Part shown: in pieces, positions 35,901-47,200 of the stretch
How positions within the stretch are numbered: position 1 is the stretch's first letter
How the letters are laid out: each line of letters starts with the position of its first letter
Source: Cristatella mucedo
Lineage: Eukaryota > Bryozoa > Phylactolaemata > Cristatellidae
Direction: 5' to 3'
Assembly (NCBI GenBank): GCA_009760855.2
Contig: WPIO01000080.1
Coordinates: 991,001-1,055,000, forward strand
Length of the DNA: 64,000 nt
Translations under genes and position numbers: made by a program
Notes under the pieces: model-generated
What the model was told of the DNA's origin: nothing
Database searches by the model: none
The model's input: the letters and a program-made list of their open reading frames with translations, nothing else

Positions 35901-38450
35901 GCCTCCTTTGGAATTCTGTGGTTGAATTCGAGGAAATGAGCTCCATTAATGGCGACCTGCAGCGAGCGATCGCTAGTTTAAAGTCCACTGTCGCAGCAAC
36001 AGCAGCGGACAGACGGTCGCTCAGAGCGACAGCAGCAACCAAGCCGAAGCCGAACTTAGAGCACCTCCACACAGCCTAACAAGTAAGCGCCCGTCGACCC
36101 AGTGACCCAGTATTTTCCGTTCCGATTCGAGCGAGCGAGCCATCGTTTAGCGGCAGGAGCGAAGGACGTCAAGGCTCCAGGTGCCGGCAACGCCGCGCGC
36201 TTCGCCGGCACCTGACCTCTGACCCTCGCCGCTATTCGGCGGTGCGTGGACGCTGTTTCGGCACAGCCGCGAGAGCCAATCGGAGCGTGAATCGGAGGCG
36301 AGCAGACTGACTGAATGACGTCATCAGCTAAATGTGCACACGAGGGTAAGTCCCTACCCTAGGGGGAGCGGTGCAGAGGCAGGAGCATACACAAGAAAGA
36401 GCCGGCGGCTCTGGGGGCTTACAGCTGAGAATGGCAAAACGCTCGCGGCAAGCCGGCGGCCTTCACAATGGGCTATTGAATTTCGACGGCCTTCACATTT
36501 ACTTTCCATTGAATTTCGACGCCGCCTTCTCCTCCATTTCTCCTCAACGAATGGCTGCACAATGAGTTCTCGGCGAATGAGGAACGTGAATCAGCCCTCA
36601 CGCTTGGTTGCTCACGATTCGCTTCGGCGATCGCTCGCCTATCGCACGTCTCGACGACGTCGCTCTGCTCGACGGGACGATTGGCTCGACGGCAAAACAA
36701 GGATCGGCCCAAATCTCACCAGAAATACCGCGCTCGTACCGGGCGACTCGGTTCCGATTGATGGTAAACGTGATAGAAGAAATAGACACGAAATCGCATT
36801 GTGCGACCGGCCGGCTCCAGCGGCCGGTCCGACAGCCAGGCGAGCGAAGCTGGCCGGCAGCTTGCAATCGCCTACCTAGTTATCCTAGATTGCCTGCAGC
36901 ATAGCTGACTACTTGAGGAGAGGTGCTTACAATCAGACGTCAAATGCGGTAGTAGCCCCAAGCAGCGGCGGCCCCGCCCGCCAAGGGGCCGCCGACGCTT
37001 TAGTTACTCGCTGAGAAGGAGGAGGTGGCCGAAGCCATCTTGGATATCGAGCCAAGCTGCGCGGCGGATGGCGATCGCCGGGTGGCAGCGGTCGGACCGG
37101 CGACTCGCCTTGTAGTGAGCGTCGTGCACGAGGATGACGGCCTCGAACTGCTGCCCCTCGTGGAAAGGGAAGTTGCCGTGGCGCTCCTCGCCGCCCCAGT
37201 TGCCTCCGATCTTGGAGTTTCGGACCACCTGCCGCTCGTTGAACCTCGGATTGAAGTGCAGAGCGATGTCACCGTGATCGGTCTCCAGGTTGAAAGTGAA
37301 TTGGCTGCAATAATTCATCAATTAATTGACAATAAACCGTTAAAAATGAATTGTCAATACAAGCAACACAATTTCACGCAGCGTCGCAGCAGCTACAGGC
37401 CGAACGTGCAGCCTTGAGCCGCCCAGCGCTTGGCAACGCGAGTGGCAAACACGAACGAACGGACGGACCTGGCGAGCTTGCGGCGACACGATTCGGCACG
37501 ACGCGTTCGCCGTGTCACGTGATTCGCCGCGTCGCTCGATTCCTCGCTCGTACAACAGCAGGCAGATAAGTACTGGCGGCAGGCACTCCCACATGCAGGC
37601 GCGGGCAGCGCACAAAATGTCGTGCTCCCAGTACTCGAACCCAGGACCCCCGAGCGTCGTGCACCTGCGGCCGCCATAACGCTAGGCTGCGACCCAGTGG
37701 CTATTGTCGACCTTGCATGCCTCGCTAGACCAGAAGCTGGAAGGTCAAGCTAGGAGACGAGCTACGTCGAGGCTCACCAGATGAAACTCGGCGAGACAAA
37801 TCGGACGGATGCGCCAAGCGAGTGCGAGTCGCGCGCGTCAGCGCAACCGGCTCGGCTGGTCTATGCGGCAGCCAGGAACGAGCCGGAGTGTAGCCGAACA
37901 TTAGCGGGAGTCGAGACCGCAGCCGACGTAGATAAAAATAGAATCGCTCGGGCGGCGAGCGCAGCGGCGGGCGCCGAGCGGCGAGGCCAAAGGTGCCTCC
38001 GTAGAATGGGCGAGTCACGTGATTGATTCGCTTACCCGGAGTGAGGAATGCCGTGGATGAAGACGAGATCGTTCGTGCGTAGCTGAGTCAGCGGGAGAGT
38101 GCACGGAACGGGCTACAGCGGCGCAGACGCAGTCGCATTCAGTCGCGAGATCTTGCGAGATCCCGGCGCAACTGAAGCCCATCGCGTGCGACAGCAAGTG
38201 CGGCTGATAATGTTACACAGCTCGCGGCGTTCTAGCGGCGGTCTATCTAGGTCGCGCGGCCATCGACGTCGGCTCGGACGCGTGACCCAGATAGCGGGCA
38301 GTGGCTCCCTACGCCCGTACTTAGCAGACGGCGAGCGAGAGGATCTTTCCTTATGTTTACGTAGAACGGCGTCCATCGCTTTCTATCTATCCAACGGCGG
38401 CCTCGCTGCTGCCTCGCAGCTGGCTTACTTACCGGATTGAAAAGAGCCAT
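32931..38450 (-). CDS. Galectin B: intact tandem-repeat galectin, eight coding exons
   Basis: Exons (minus strand): 38,450-38,433; 38,112-38,036; 37,304-37,109; 35,956-35,837; 35,491-35,438; 35,084-35,002; 33,416-33,200; 33,044-32,931. They total 879 bp, 292 residues plus stop, and every intron phase matches. The protein has two galectin carbohydrate-recognition domains (about 7-137 and 156-292) joined by a short Pro/Tyr/Ser linker (138-155, PYGQVPTPSGPSYPIFSP). The N-domain keeps all the usual beta-galactoside contacts: H48, N50, R52, N61, W68, E71, R73. The C-domain has H201, R205, N218, W225, E228 and R230, but D203 replaces the usual Asn. There is no signal peptide, as is normal for galectins, which leave the cell unconventionally and crosslink glycans. 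Introns 1, 2 and 4-7 are GT-AG; intron 3 is GC-AG. MALFNP is chosen as the start because it follows a TATA box and is conserved in galectin A. Confidence 0.92.
33459..33604. repeat. 32-bp tandem repeat, 4.6 units, in the galectin B intron
   Basis: The unit contains cggcgcgcggagccactagg and ctgtgacgtaat. It ends 43 bp before the acceptor of the C-domain core exon. Each unit holds a TGACGTAA word. Confidence 0.95.
33845..34000 (+). mobile_element. SINE-2 copy, diverged
   Basis: It has tagaggtaaggtgctcgctc (A-box-like), ctggttcgaatcgtgctgtg (B-box) and the family end aaacgaggctgttaaatcag. It lies in galectin B intron 6. Confidence 0.75.
37600..37705 (-). mobile_element. tRNA-like element in galectin B intron 2
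   Basis: On the minus strand the sequence reads a head with tagcgttatggcggcc and a B-box-like gggttcgagtactgg at tRNA-like spacing. It is followed by a body running towards the N-domain core exon. Only one copy is seen. Confidence 0.4.
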
Positions 38451-38532
38451 GGCGACCGGTTAGGACGAGACGAGATGACGTAGGCTGCACAAGAACGCGT
38501 TCAGCCGAGGGAACCGGCGGAGTGCGGTCGAA

Positions 38533-38538
38533 TATATA
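38533..38538 (-). promoter_or_regulatory. TATA box of galectin B
   Basis: On the minus strand the sequence reads gcactatatattcgacc, 83 bp before the ATG at 38,450. This predicts a 5' untranslated region of about 50 bases. No other core element was identified. Confidence 0.6.
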
Positions 38539-38599
38539 GTGCTCGCGGATCCAGCCAGCCAATGGCGGATGTTTCCGGTCAGGTACAGACAATAGGAGA

Positions 38600-39190
38600 G
38601 AGACCACGCTAAGCTAGCCGGTGACACCTGAACTGAGCTAGGCCCTTTATAGATTACTACTGTGGGCGTGGGCGCAGTTACCAGGAGTGGCTGCGGATAG
38701 CGACGGGGAGGGCTGCCGGAGTTGACAAGGGGGTGAGGGGAAGCTGAGTACTAGCCGTACTTTTCTGAATCGACAACTATACTGCATCCGACTCAAGTGA
38801 GACGAATGAAAAATGGCCTCTCCACAGTGACCGAAAGCGTAGACGGAGACTAGTTTCTCTTTCGACGTGTGGTCGGACTCGCGAACGCCTGGCCTCCGCC
38901 CATACAGCGAGCAGCGCATGCCGCCAACTATCGCAAGTAGGTCAAGCAAGTAGGTCAAGCAAGCCCAGTCACCGGCTCTTCGTATCCTGGTTCGCAGGCC
39001 ATCCATCCATCGCTGGCGGTCGTCACGTAGCCACCGGCGAAGGCCGCCAGAGGCGCTGCTAAGCAGCCGCGTCTGCTTAGCAGCGCCTCTGGCGGCGCTC
39101 GAGAGGCTGTCTGGAGCCTCGGCGGCAGCGTCGTTGACGTCATCTCCACTTCAATCTCGCAAGCGACGCACTCAAATGCTGCGTGCAAGG
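38600..39190. other. Upstream flank of galectin B, no recognised gene
   Basis: A minus-strand open frame of about 119 codons (38,647-39,006) has no recognisable motif and overlaps a short gtaggtcaagcaa duplication. A perfect hairpin lies at 39,043-39,096. Confidence 0.35.
39043..39096. repeat. Perfect 24-bp inverted repeat with 6-base loop
   Basis: Arm 39,043-39,066 begins gccgccagaggcgctgct. Arm 39,073-39,096 is its exact reverse complement. The loop is ccgcgt. It lies about 0.6 kb upstream of the galectin B start. Confidence 0.95.
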
Positions 39191-39194
39191 CTAG

Positions 39195-39393
<199 letters not shown>

Positions 39394-40570
39394 CACGACA
39401 AAACCGTTCGCGGTCCCGCGGCTTGTGCGGCCGCTTGTCTTGTGGCCCATCATCTGAACAGATAGTGCGCATAAATCAGGCTCGAAATCGGGCTCTGGCG
39501 GCTCGTATTCCTGGCCTAAACGAAAGAGCACCGTCGCGCCGCTCAGTGCAGCCCAGGGTAGCAGGGGGACCGGGCCGGGCCGGGCCGGGCCGGGGGGGGG
39601 GTTGCCATCGCGAAGCTGCTTCGGCGCCATGCTAAGCTGCACTTAAGCACAACACTCAACACTCGGCTGTCGGGGCCGTCGCTCGCTAATCGTTCGATCG
39701 GCAGTAGTTAAGCGCTAAATCACACACGCGAACGACGGCGGCTAGATTATTATTATCCCTCATCTCCGTCGCCCTAGGCTCGCTTGCGGCCAGCGTGTGC
39801 TGCCAACTCCTCGTTGGACTACAAGCGTAAGACTAAAGTAAGATCTTTGCGCCGGAGGGCGCCCTCTCGAGAGGGTCGGGGGGGCGTGTGTATGGAGGCT
39901 GGGTGGGGGCGGGGCCGCCAGCTGGCGTGTGGTCTGCTGAGACGAATGCAAGCGGATGAGCTTTAGGCCGCGCACATAGATTCATCATCCCCTTTTAGAG
40001 CATCCGACGGAGGCGCTGAACTGAAGCATGACGGGAGATCGCGAAGCGCTGCTTTGCAGCACTGAGCCAGCCGCTATCTTTATAGAGATTTATTTGCACC
40101 GGCGTTTGCTTGCACGAATTGCAGCCAATTAACGCCCGCGCTGGGCCGTCGAATATTTTCGAGAGAGACCTGACGATCACTGACTCGAATCGAGCCTCGA
40201 ATCGAGCCTCGCATCCTCCCTGGTAATGTCTCGGAGACTCGGATCTATTCAGGCTGTGACATGTTTTTCGACCTGCGGACTGTGGGCACCCAACTGGCAA
40301 ACTGCTTAAGCTGCCCAGCATCGCTTTCAATCGCTGAAGCTTCAAAGAGAGGGAGGCGTGAGCGATCGATGACAAATAAATATAAACTGACGACCTACAA
40401 GAAGCAGTGTGAAATTTGATCTATTTCGTTACAGGAATCGAAGGCTTCTTTCCACGGTAGAGCAGGATTGCTCAGTCAGTTGGAGCAGCTCTTAGCTAGA
40501 GAGTTAGCTCGAGAACGTGGCGTAGTGTCAAATTCTCGAACGCTGAGCGTCGACTGGACAGTTGAACTCT
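39394..40570. other. No recognised gene; a G+C-rich run at 39,568-39,601
   Basis: The run is (ccggg)n followed by a G10 stretch. A minus-strand open frame of about 126 codons (39,995-40,375) has no ATG at its 5' end and no known motif. Confidence 0.4.
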
Positions 40571-40574
40571 GTGC

Positions 40575-40690
40575 TGGTTTGGCCCAGTGGCTATGGTGCT
40601 CGCCTACATCTACTGAGGTCAAGGTGAATGCGTTTGATGACCGGGCTCGCGGGCTCGAGTCCTGTGGCATATGTGAAGCGCCTGAGTAGG
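40575..40690 (+). mobile_element. SINE-1 head joined to an L2 tail
   Basis: The sequence starts like SINE-1 (ggtttggcccagtggctatg, gggctcgagtcctgtggcat). After cgcctgagtaggggttgcag it switches to the L2 family A tail (40,691-40,780). See findings. Confidence 0.65.
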
Positions 40691-40785
40691 GGTTGCAGCA
40701 AATGTAAAGCGCCTAGAAAGAGATTGAGTTCTCTGAGGGCGCTTTATCAAGTGCAATACTATTACTATTAATATTATCAAGCTCT
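40691..40785 (+). mobile_element. L2 family A terminal hairpin and tail
   Basis: It reads gcaaatgtaaagcgcctaga, agagattgagttctctgagg and gcgctttatcaagtgcaata, followed by ATT words. It is identical in layout to the ends of copies 1 and 2. Confidence 0.8.
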
Positions 40786-40899
40786 TTTTTCGCACTATGC
40801 TAATGAATTGTATTCTTTTGAATGCTCCATTGAATGCACCGCTGAAAGAATACGCAGCTAACAACTGCTGCTCTCAGATATAAGAGATCAAAGAGAGAG

Positions 40900-41030
40900 T
40901 TACAGTTTAAAGAGAGAGAAAGAGAGAAAAAAGAGGAAAGAGGGAGAGAGAAAGAGAAAGACAGAGAGAGAGAGAGAGGGAAGTAAACGGGAGAGGGAGA
41001 GAGATGGAGAGCGAGAGATTGCGAAGGCAG
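40900..41030. repeat. GA-rich low-complexity tract
   Basis: It consists of gagagaaa/gagagaga words with interruptions. No gene is seen. Confidence 0.85.
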
Positions 41031-41297
41031 AAACAGAGATGGCGATAGACACGAGTTGGCTGCCCTTGGTGATGTAAGCTATTGTTGCTAGCCACAGTAG
41101 GCCAGCGACTGTTCCTTCAAAGCTTTTAGAGTTTCAAGTAGAGTCCCTAAATTGGCATTCAGCAATTGGAGCCGTTCTCACGTGCAGTTTGCTCCCTACA
41201 GTTTTGGCAGACTTTACGTACAACTGCTGGGTGTTTGGTGTTACAGCTATGAGATTCGAGGCAAATTAATTGAACTACCAATAGCCTTAAATATGTG

Positions 41298-41362
41298 TGT
41301 GTGTACACGCGCTCGTGTGCGTGTGCGTGTGCGTGCGTGCGTGCGTGCGTGTGTGCATGCGT
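41298..41362. repeat. GT/GC dinucleotide tract
   Basis: It consists of tgtgtgt and gtgcgtgcgt words. Cysteine/valine-rich open frames over it are artefacts. Confidence 0.9.
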
Positions 41363-42290
41363 GGCTTTAACGTGAGCAATGTACGTGTGAAGCACCGTAG
41401 GGCTGCTATTCTGCTTCTCTTACTTGGGTCGCAAAGCTGCTGCCCAGCAGCCATTCTCAAAACCTTCAAGACTATGCTATCAGTTCCATTGCACCAAAAT
41501 CCACTAGGTCTCTACCGACTCGCATCACGATACACGAATCAGAATTGAAACTTGAATCGAATAGCAGGCCAGTGCGTCAGAGCAGTTGCTTCACACATGC
41601 AAATCGTCATGCATGTGCTTGTCTTTAACCTTGTCCATGCAGAGATCGTGCAAGGTAAGCTCCCAGTCCTACTACCTATGTAAAGTGCTTAGAGAATGAG
41701 ATCCAGTCTTTTAAGAATGCTATATACAAATGTATCCTTATTGTTTTTATTACCAGCTTTCCTTAATTCAGGCCAGTGGCAGCCATGTCTGAGGATACGT
41801 CCAAGTTGCTGCATAGTGGTCAGAGCATGCATGCTCTGTGGAATCCATGCTCTGTGGGATGCTTGCTCTGAGGTTTGCTTTGGCCACCTCAGAGCCTGCA
41901 TGGTCTGACGTCAGAGCTCAGGGTCAGACGTCAGCACTTTGGTCACCTCGGAGCGGGTATGCTCGAAGGCAGGCGGCCAAAGCGCCGTGGTGATCGCTTG
42001 AGCTGAGAATAAGAGAGCCTAACAAGGTCACTGCACTCGACAGTTCGCATGGTCATTTCTTGGATGGTCAACCTAATGTAGGAAATGCAGTGCAATGTAG
42101 TGCCTCTTGCCTGCCACCTGCAGCTTTTCTTTTCGGCTGTCAATGACAGACTATGAGCTCAAGAGAGATTGCCGGGCTAGAGAAGCGAAAAAGTGTGCGT
42201 CGCATCAAAGAAACTAGGGACCAATGAGCTGGACAGTGGAGAGAGGCACCGTCTGAGGAGTAGATAGCTCTGGAGTTCGAGTCAAGGCCC
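41363..42290. other. No recognised gene; a possible LINE tail scrap
   Basis: The segment at 41,680-41,745 (gtaaagtgcttagagaatga, then gctatatacaaatgtatcc) resembles the tail at 51,345-51,405. The stretch at 41,825-41,900 repeats catgctctgtgg-like words. Confidence 0.45.
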
Positions 42291-42706
42291 GACCCCCCCC
42301 CCCCGTCAGGGCTGGAAGATCAGAGCAGGACTCACGGCGCCTTGGATCGACTGCACTTCAACTTGTCAATAGTGAGTACGAATGTTTCTAGTGACTTGAG
42401 CTTGCAGTGGCTTGAATTGGTTTCTCAGACTCGGAGTCTGAGCGAGCTCCAAGAAGGTCAGGGCCAGATTCCCGCCAGGGCTCATCGAGAGTCTGATGGA
42501 GCTCCCATCGAGGCTGCGCTGGCTACTTTGCTAGTCACACATGCAGGTCTACTAAGCTTGCTTGCACTGCTTACGTCGGTGTTCATGCTACAGCAATTGA
42601 CCTTGAGTGCGAGCTTTTTGTCAGGCCTCACGTTCGGCCAGACAAGCATTCTTCTCTTTGTCTCTGCTAGTTTGCTCAAGGGTGTGGCTCTAGCTGCAGC
42701 TCCGCC

Positions 42707-42736
42707 GCCCCCCCCCCCCCCCCCCCCCCCGCCCCC
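42707..42736. repeat. Poly-C run
   Basis: This is a run of more than 20 C bases with one G. A shorter run lies at 42,294-42,304. The open frame through it (42,342-42,968) reads polyproline and lacks an ATG at its 5' end. I do not call it a gene. Confidence 0.9.
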
Positions 42737-43311
42737 CAGTCAAAACAGATTCAAGCTTGTCCCTGTCGGGAGTGTGTGCACTAACAGGCTGCCTGCATTA
42801 ATTAGCATGGCAGACATTAATTGGCTGGAGCCGAGCCGAAGCCGAGTTGGTCGCAGAGGGTTGCAGGAATTCTCCCTGCAGACGGACTACTACGTGATCG
42901 GTGGCAGATCGACACTCTGGCTATTGCTGTATCGCGGCTATCATTGGCTATCTGGCTATCGCTGTTGACAATAAAATCTTCCACGGAATGTGCCATGCTT
43001 GAAAGTCAGCCGAACTCACCGGCCAAGCAGTTTTCGTGCAGTTTGGTGCGTATGTTGGCTCTTAATTTGGGGCTGATTGGATTATCATGCTTCTCTACTG
43101 TCCAATGATTGCAGGCTCGAGTCCTCGCTGTCGAGTCGAGGTCAAGGCTAACTTTACGGCCTCATTTACATTACGGTGCCATAAGAGACTCATGGCCCTC
43201 ATGCTAGTGCTGCTTGAAGTGGGAAGAAGAGGTAGGGCTATACTTCCCACTCTAAGCATTTCAGCAGGAGGGTGCGTGCGAACGTGTGTATGTGCACGAG
43301 CGCGCCGGTTC

Positions 43312-43314
<3 letters not shown>

Positions 43315-43372
<58 letters not shown>
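43315..43372. repeat. GT microsatellite with a GC core
   Basis: It consists of (GT)n with gcgcgcgcg in the middle. Confidence 0.95.
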
Positions 43373-43374
<2 letters not shown>

Positions 43375-44930
43375 GTGCACTCGAGAGTAAGGAAGACGAC
43401 AGAGCCAAAGAGGAAAGTAGATGCAAGCAGCTGATGCCAATGACAGACAAGCCGGAAGTACTGATGGACAGATACCGCATGAAAGCATCACAGCAACAGC
43501 AGTCGGTTCGAAAGTAATCGGACAGTAGGATGGATGGAGGCTTGGCTAGTGCATCATGGGGCAGATGGGCTGCTCCGTGAGCTGATCCGTGAGCCTCTTT
43601 AGAAAGCTCAGCAGCCTTCACCTTCAACCTTCAGCCTTCACCTTGGCCTGCATTTGAGGAAAGGAGGAGGCATCGGAACTGCATGCGGTGCATGCAGCTG
43701 AAACGAGCAGCACGGACGAAGCACAGACAGAATCCTTGGATCCCCCACCACCCACCAGATTCTTGGCCGGTGTGGGAGTGAATTCCACTGACTTCCATCT
43801 GTTTAGAGAGCATCTCGACCCACGATAAAGACCTAATTTTTACGGTGCTACAGACCTCCTAAGATGCAAGCATCTATTTACCTGTACCCAAATGAGCATG
43901 CATGCTCCCTAAGCCTGGGCAATTAGCATGCCATGGTGCGACTAAGAACACACAAACCTGCCCCCAAAACAGCGTATAAGAGGGACTATTACACGGTGCC
44001 TCGGGAAATTGCTCAGTAAAAGCTGCAGGACACTGCAGCCACAGGGAAGTACAGCTTAATGAGAGTCGGCATTGATCACGTGTCAGACATTAATCACCGT
44101 GTCAGAGAATTTCCGAAATATGAAATGCAGTTTGTCGAAACATCATATTAGCACATGCATATTTATATATTGAGTCGCCACATACTTTTTGGGCTCTCTT
44201 GAGTTGGGCCCAAGATATCCATGATATCGCATGGAGCTAGCTGACCAGGTAATATGAACAGGGCATAGCAGATTCGGCTCGCCTGACTGGCTGTCCTCAC
44301 ACTGCATGCGGTCACGCTCGGTCAGTTCATCAATCAACTCAAGCCGATGACAGATGTGCTTGAGTGTGAGCGATCGTCTAGGGCATGACGATCATGAGGA
44401 ATCCGGACTGTCAGAAAAAACACCGTCAGGATCAACAAGCCGATTGCGGCTGCAGCCCAGGTGGGGGTCGAAGATAAGTCCGGATGCAGCAAACCGGTTT
44501 AGCTGGCTCGAAGGGAGCAAAACCAGCTCGGATCTCGGATCTCGGTGAGAAACTCCCGCTGCACACCAGCCACGGAGAAAAGCCTCGAGCATTCGCTATT
44601 CTAAGGAAAAACCGGCAAAATAAAAGTACAAAAATAGCACGCCAGCAGAATGCTTGGTCACGACAGACATAAATGGGTGTGGCCCCCGGATCTTTGCCTA
44701 AAGGATTACGTCAGTGGTTGACCCAAGATTTCCATCTGTCGAGCGTTCACGGATTGCTCATGTTTTGCAGTGTGTTGACATGAACATTCTGGTCCTTAGT
44801 GCCGACAATGTGGTGCTGTAATGTGGTGCTGTGCTCTGACTGTCTGCTCTAACTGTGTGCTCTAATAGCTGCTCCAACTGCTGTCGAGCTCACATCCACG
44901 AATATTTATGCAACGACATAAAAATAAATA
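43373..44930. other. No recognised gene
   Basis: Short open frames occur on both strands without a motif. Direct words such as cttcaccttcaaccttcagc repeat near 43,615-43,645. Confidence 0.4.
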
Positions 44931-44937
44931 AATAAAT

Positions 44938-45108
44938 ACAAGCTGATTTTACAGCGTTTTTTGATAGCGACAGAAGTGGCTTGACGGCTATCACCACCGC
45001 TTGCAGCGGCGATAAGAGATCGCCCGCCACAGGATTCGAACCCACGACCTCGGGGCCGAGGTCGTGAAGAGCAACCGCCGCACATGGTGAGCCATTGCGG
45101 CTCACCAT
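44938..45108 (-). mobile_element. SINE-2 copy, minus strand
   Basis: On the minus strand it reads ggtgagccgcaatggctcac, the cacgacctcggccccgaggt arm, gggttcgaatcctgtggcgg and the body gcgatctcttatcgccgctg. It is a well-preserved copy. Confidence 0.85.
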
Positions 45109-45249
45109 CTAGTCTCCTGCTGCTCTCCGACTGACGCACATCATGTCCAGCCTCCGTCCTGGGCATCTTCTTCTGTGCTACTCAATTTTAACCCCTGACC
45201 AACTTTAACCCCTGACTGCTTGCCTCCTTCTCTTGGTTGCTCGACGCCC

Positions 45250-45398
45250 CTGGTTTGGCCCTGTGGTAAAGGGTGCTCGGCCCGACCTTGGTCGGGCCGA
45301 GGTCGTGGGCTCGAGCCCCGTGGTGCATGTGAAGCCCCTGAATAGAGGTTAAGTTCTCTTTGGCCGCTATGAAAGTGAATTATATTTTTCTCATATAT
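45250..45398 (+). mobile_element. SINE-1 copy
   Basis: It reads ggtttggccctgtggtaaag, a perfect inverted arm around cggcccgaccttggtcgggc, gggctcgagccccgtggtgc and the hairpin tail aagcccctgaatagaggtta, agttctctttggccgct. Confidence 0.8.
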
Positions 45399-45451
45399 TT
45401 TCATCTAGAGGGCAAGCATAGCACTGCAATGCAAGCTTTGCAAATCTTTTT

Positions 45452-45538
45452 ACGTTTGTGGACTGATCTGAACGTTTGTGGACTGATCTGAACGATTGTG
45501 GACTGATCTGAACGATTGTGGACTGATCTGAACGATTT
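45452..45538. repeat. 20-bp tandem repeat, about four units
   Basis: The unit is acgtttgtggactgatctga or a close variant. A+T-rich non-coding DNA follows to about 45,780. Confidence 0.95.
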
Positions 45539-46630
45539 CTGATCAGAAAGATTTTCATGTAGGCTGGTAATTAATGAAAAGCAATTAATATGTGCAACAA
45601 ATGTTATTATTAATATTAATATTAATATGTAAAAATTAAAATCGACACTCATTAAAATTAATTTCAATAGTGCTGATATTAATTGAAATACTAATTTTTA
45701 GTAGTTATTAATTTACAAATATTAATTAAAGTTATTATTTGTAGTATTAATAATGATGAGCAATCAATGAAAAACTATAGTGAATTTCATGGTGCTGATT
45801 CGACACGAACTCGGTGGTTGCTCATTGAGTGGAATTAAGACCTAATATCGTCGTTGGTCAGAATGGGCGTGGGAATAGAGAACCGCCCAGGTCGCTGACC
45901 TGCTGTAGGGGGCGAGCATACGCCCCCCACCTCCCCCCTCCGGCCCGGCCCGGCCCCTGGCTTCGCCACTCGCTCAGGTGCTCGTCCTGTAACCTGCTGC
46001 AGAACCCCGAGCGCGGATTCAAGTTCTGCAGCAGGCAGTTCTCCATAGCTCGCACTGCAAGCCATAGCGATAGCAGCAAAGGCTGATTTGTTTGATTTGA
46101 TTTGTCATTTCATATAAACGAGGCTGTTGATTCAGGTGACGTTCGCTTCGAAATAGTGGGTGACACCGTGACCCATGTCTCAAACGACGTAGATATCATT
46201 TTGAAACGGCCATTTTGGAAGGGCTGAGAGCTCCAACATCTTCCGGTGGCTGCGTGTCCGTTTCTCGTGTCCGAAATGAGCCGACACAATGTCAGCTCTA
46301 CGTAACCTGTAACTAAGAGCTACGGCAGTGCTCGAATCGTGGTGACGACTGCTTCTGCACGTTGCCCGCAGCAGTTGTCAGACGTGACAGTTCGTGCGAC
46401 GTCTGCCGTTTCTCTCCTCCCCCGACGGAAAGCTCTCCTCGCCCGACGGAAAGCTGGCTACTGCCTCAGCAGAACTCGTCTGCCGCGTCGTCGCTGCTGC
46501 ACTTCGGCTGCAGCTCGTACTGAGCACCGCGGGCCTCGCGTAATGTCACGTGATATCGCTGGCTTGGCGAGGCGGGTCCGGCTCAATCGGAAAAAAAGCG
46601 GTCGTCGCTGTCAGCGAGCGGCAGCGCAAA

Positions 46631-46660
46631 GAAGCAGCGCGCGAGATCGCGCGCTGCTTC
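46631..46660. repeat. 14-bp perfect palindrome arms
   Basis: gaagcagcgcgcga and its reverse complement are separated by two bases. It lies in a CpG-rich segment (46,380-46,900). Confidence 0.9.
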
Positions 46661-46742
46661 GAGCGGCGACGCACCGCGCCCGAAGCGTGGCGTGGCGACG
46701 CAACTGCAGCAGCACGAGCAGCGGCCGAGGCTGAACAGCGTA

Positions 46743-46895
46743 ATGGACGCAGCTGCAGCGCGGCCGAACGGGCTGGCACCGGAACCGGACGCAGGCCGAT
46801 CGCCGACGATCGCCGACGATTCGAGCGGAGCTGAGCAGAGAAACTCGGACGGCGGCGAGCTTGCAAAGCTCGGACAGAGGATCGAATTGATTTAG
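46743..46895 (+). CDS. Possible short exon or ORF, unrecognised
   Basis: ATG at 46,743 opens a 50-residue frame (MDAAAARPNGLAPEPDAGRS, then TIADDSSGAEQRNSDGGEL, ending QRIELI-stop) within a CpG-rich island-like segment. Overlapping frames are also open, so coding status is uncertain. An L2 tail follows directly. Confidence 0.2.
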   Translation: MDAAAARPNGLAPEPDAGRSPTIADDSSGAEQRNSDGGELAKLGQRIELI

Positions 46896-46969
46896 GATTT
46901 TTTCCGACCTCCTCCAGTACGAGTGCCCTTGCACCGTACCTGCTACTACTCGTCTTCAAATTCACGAAA

Positions 46970-47200
46970 TAATAATAATAATAATGATGATGCACTTGAT
47001 AAAGCGCCCTCAGAGAACTCAGATCTCTTTCTAGGCGCTTTACATTTGCTGCAAAGGGAAATGCAATTGAATGGTGAGTAATGTAATGCTTGATAAACAA
47101 AAAAAATTAATAACATGGTTAGGGGTGACATGCACAGGGTCGGCATGCAAATATGGTCAGTGGCAGCGTGCACAGTGTCAGCGCGCGCAAGCACGTGAAG
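46970..47200 (-). mobile_element. L2 family A 3' tail, minus strand
   Basis: On the plus strand it reads aataataataatgatgatgc, acttgataaagcgccctcag and tctttctaggcgctttacat. This is the reverse complement of the family tail, including the hairpin. Confidence 0.85.

Noticed and set aside
36721-36790. Segment in the N-domain intron of galectin B resembling 17,700-17,780 in galectin A, considered as an extra exon
   Set aside because: The similarity is consistent with duplicated intron sequence. No matching acceptor and phase were found, and inserting it would split the galectin fold.
39995-40375. 126-codon minus-strand frame near a TATA-like word
   Set aside because: It has no ATG at its 5' end, no known motif and no splice partner.
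42342-42968. 208-codon plus-strand frame with polyproline
   Set aside because: It has no ATG at its 5' end, depends on a poly-C run for its middle, and shows no family motif.
45452-45538. Short regular repeats considered as a CRISPR array
   Set aside because: The repeats are contiguous without unique spacers and the DNA is animal. The same applies to the other minisatellites here.
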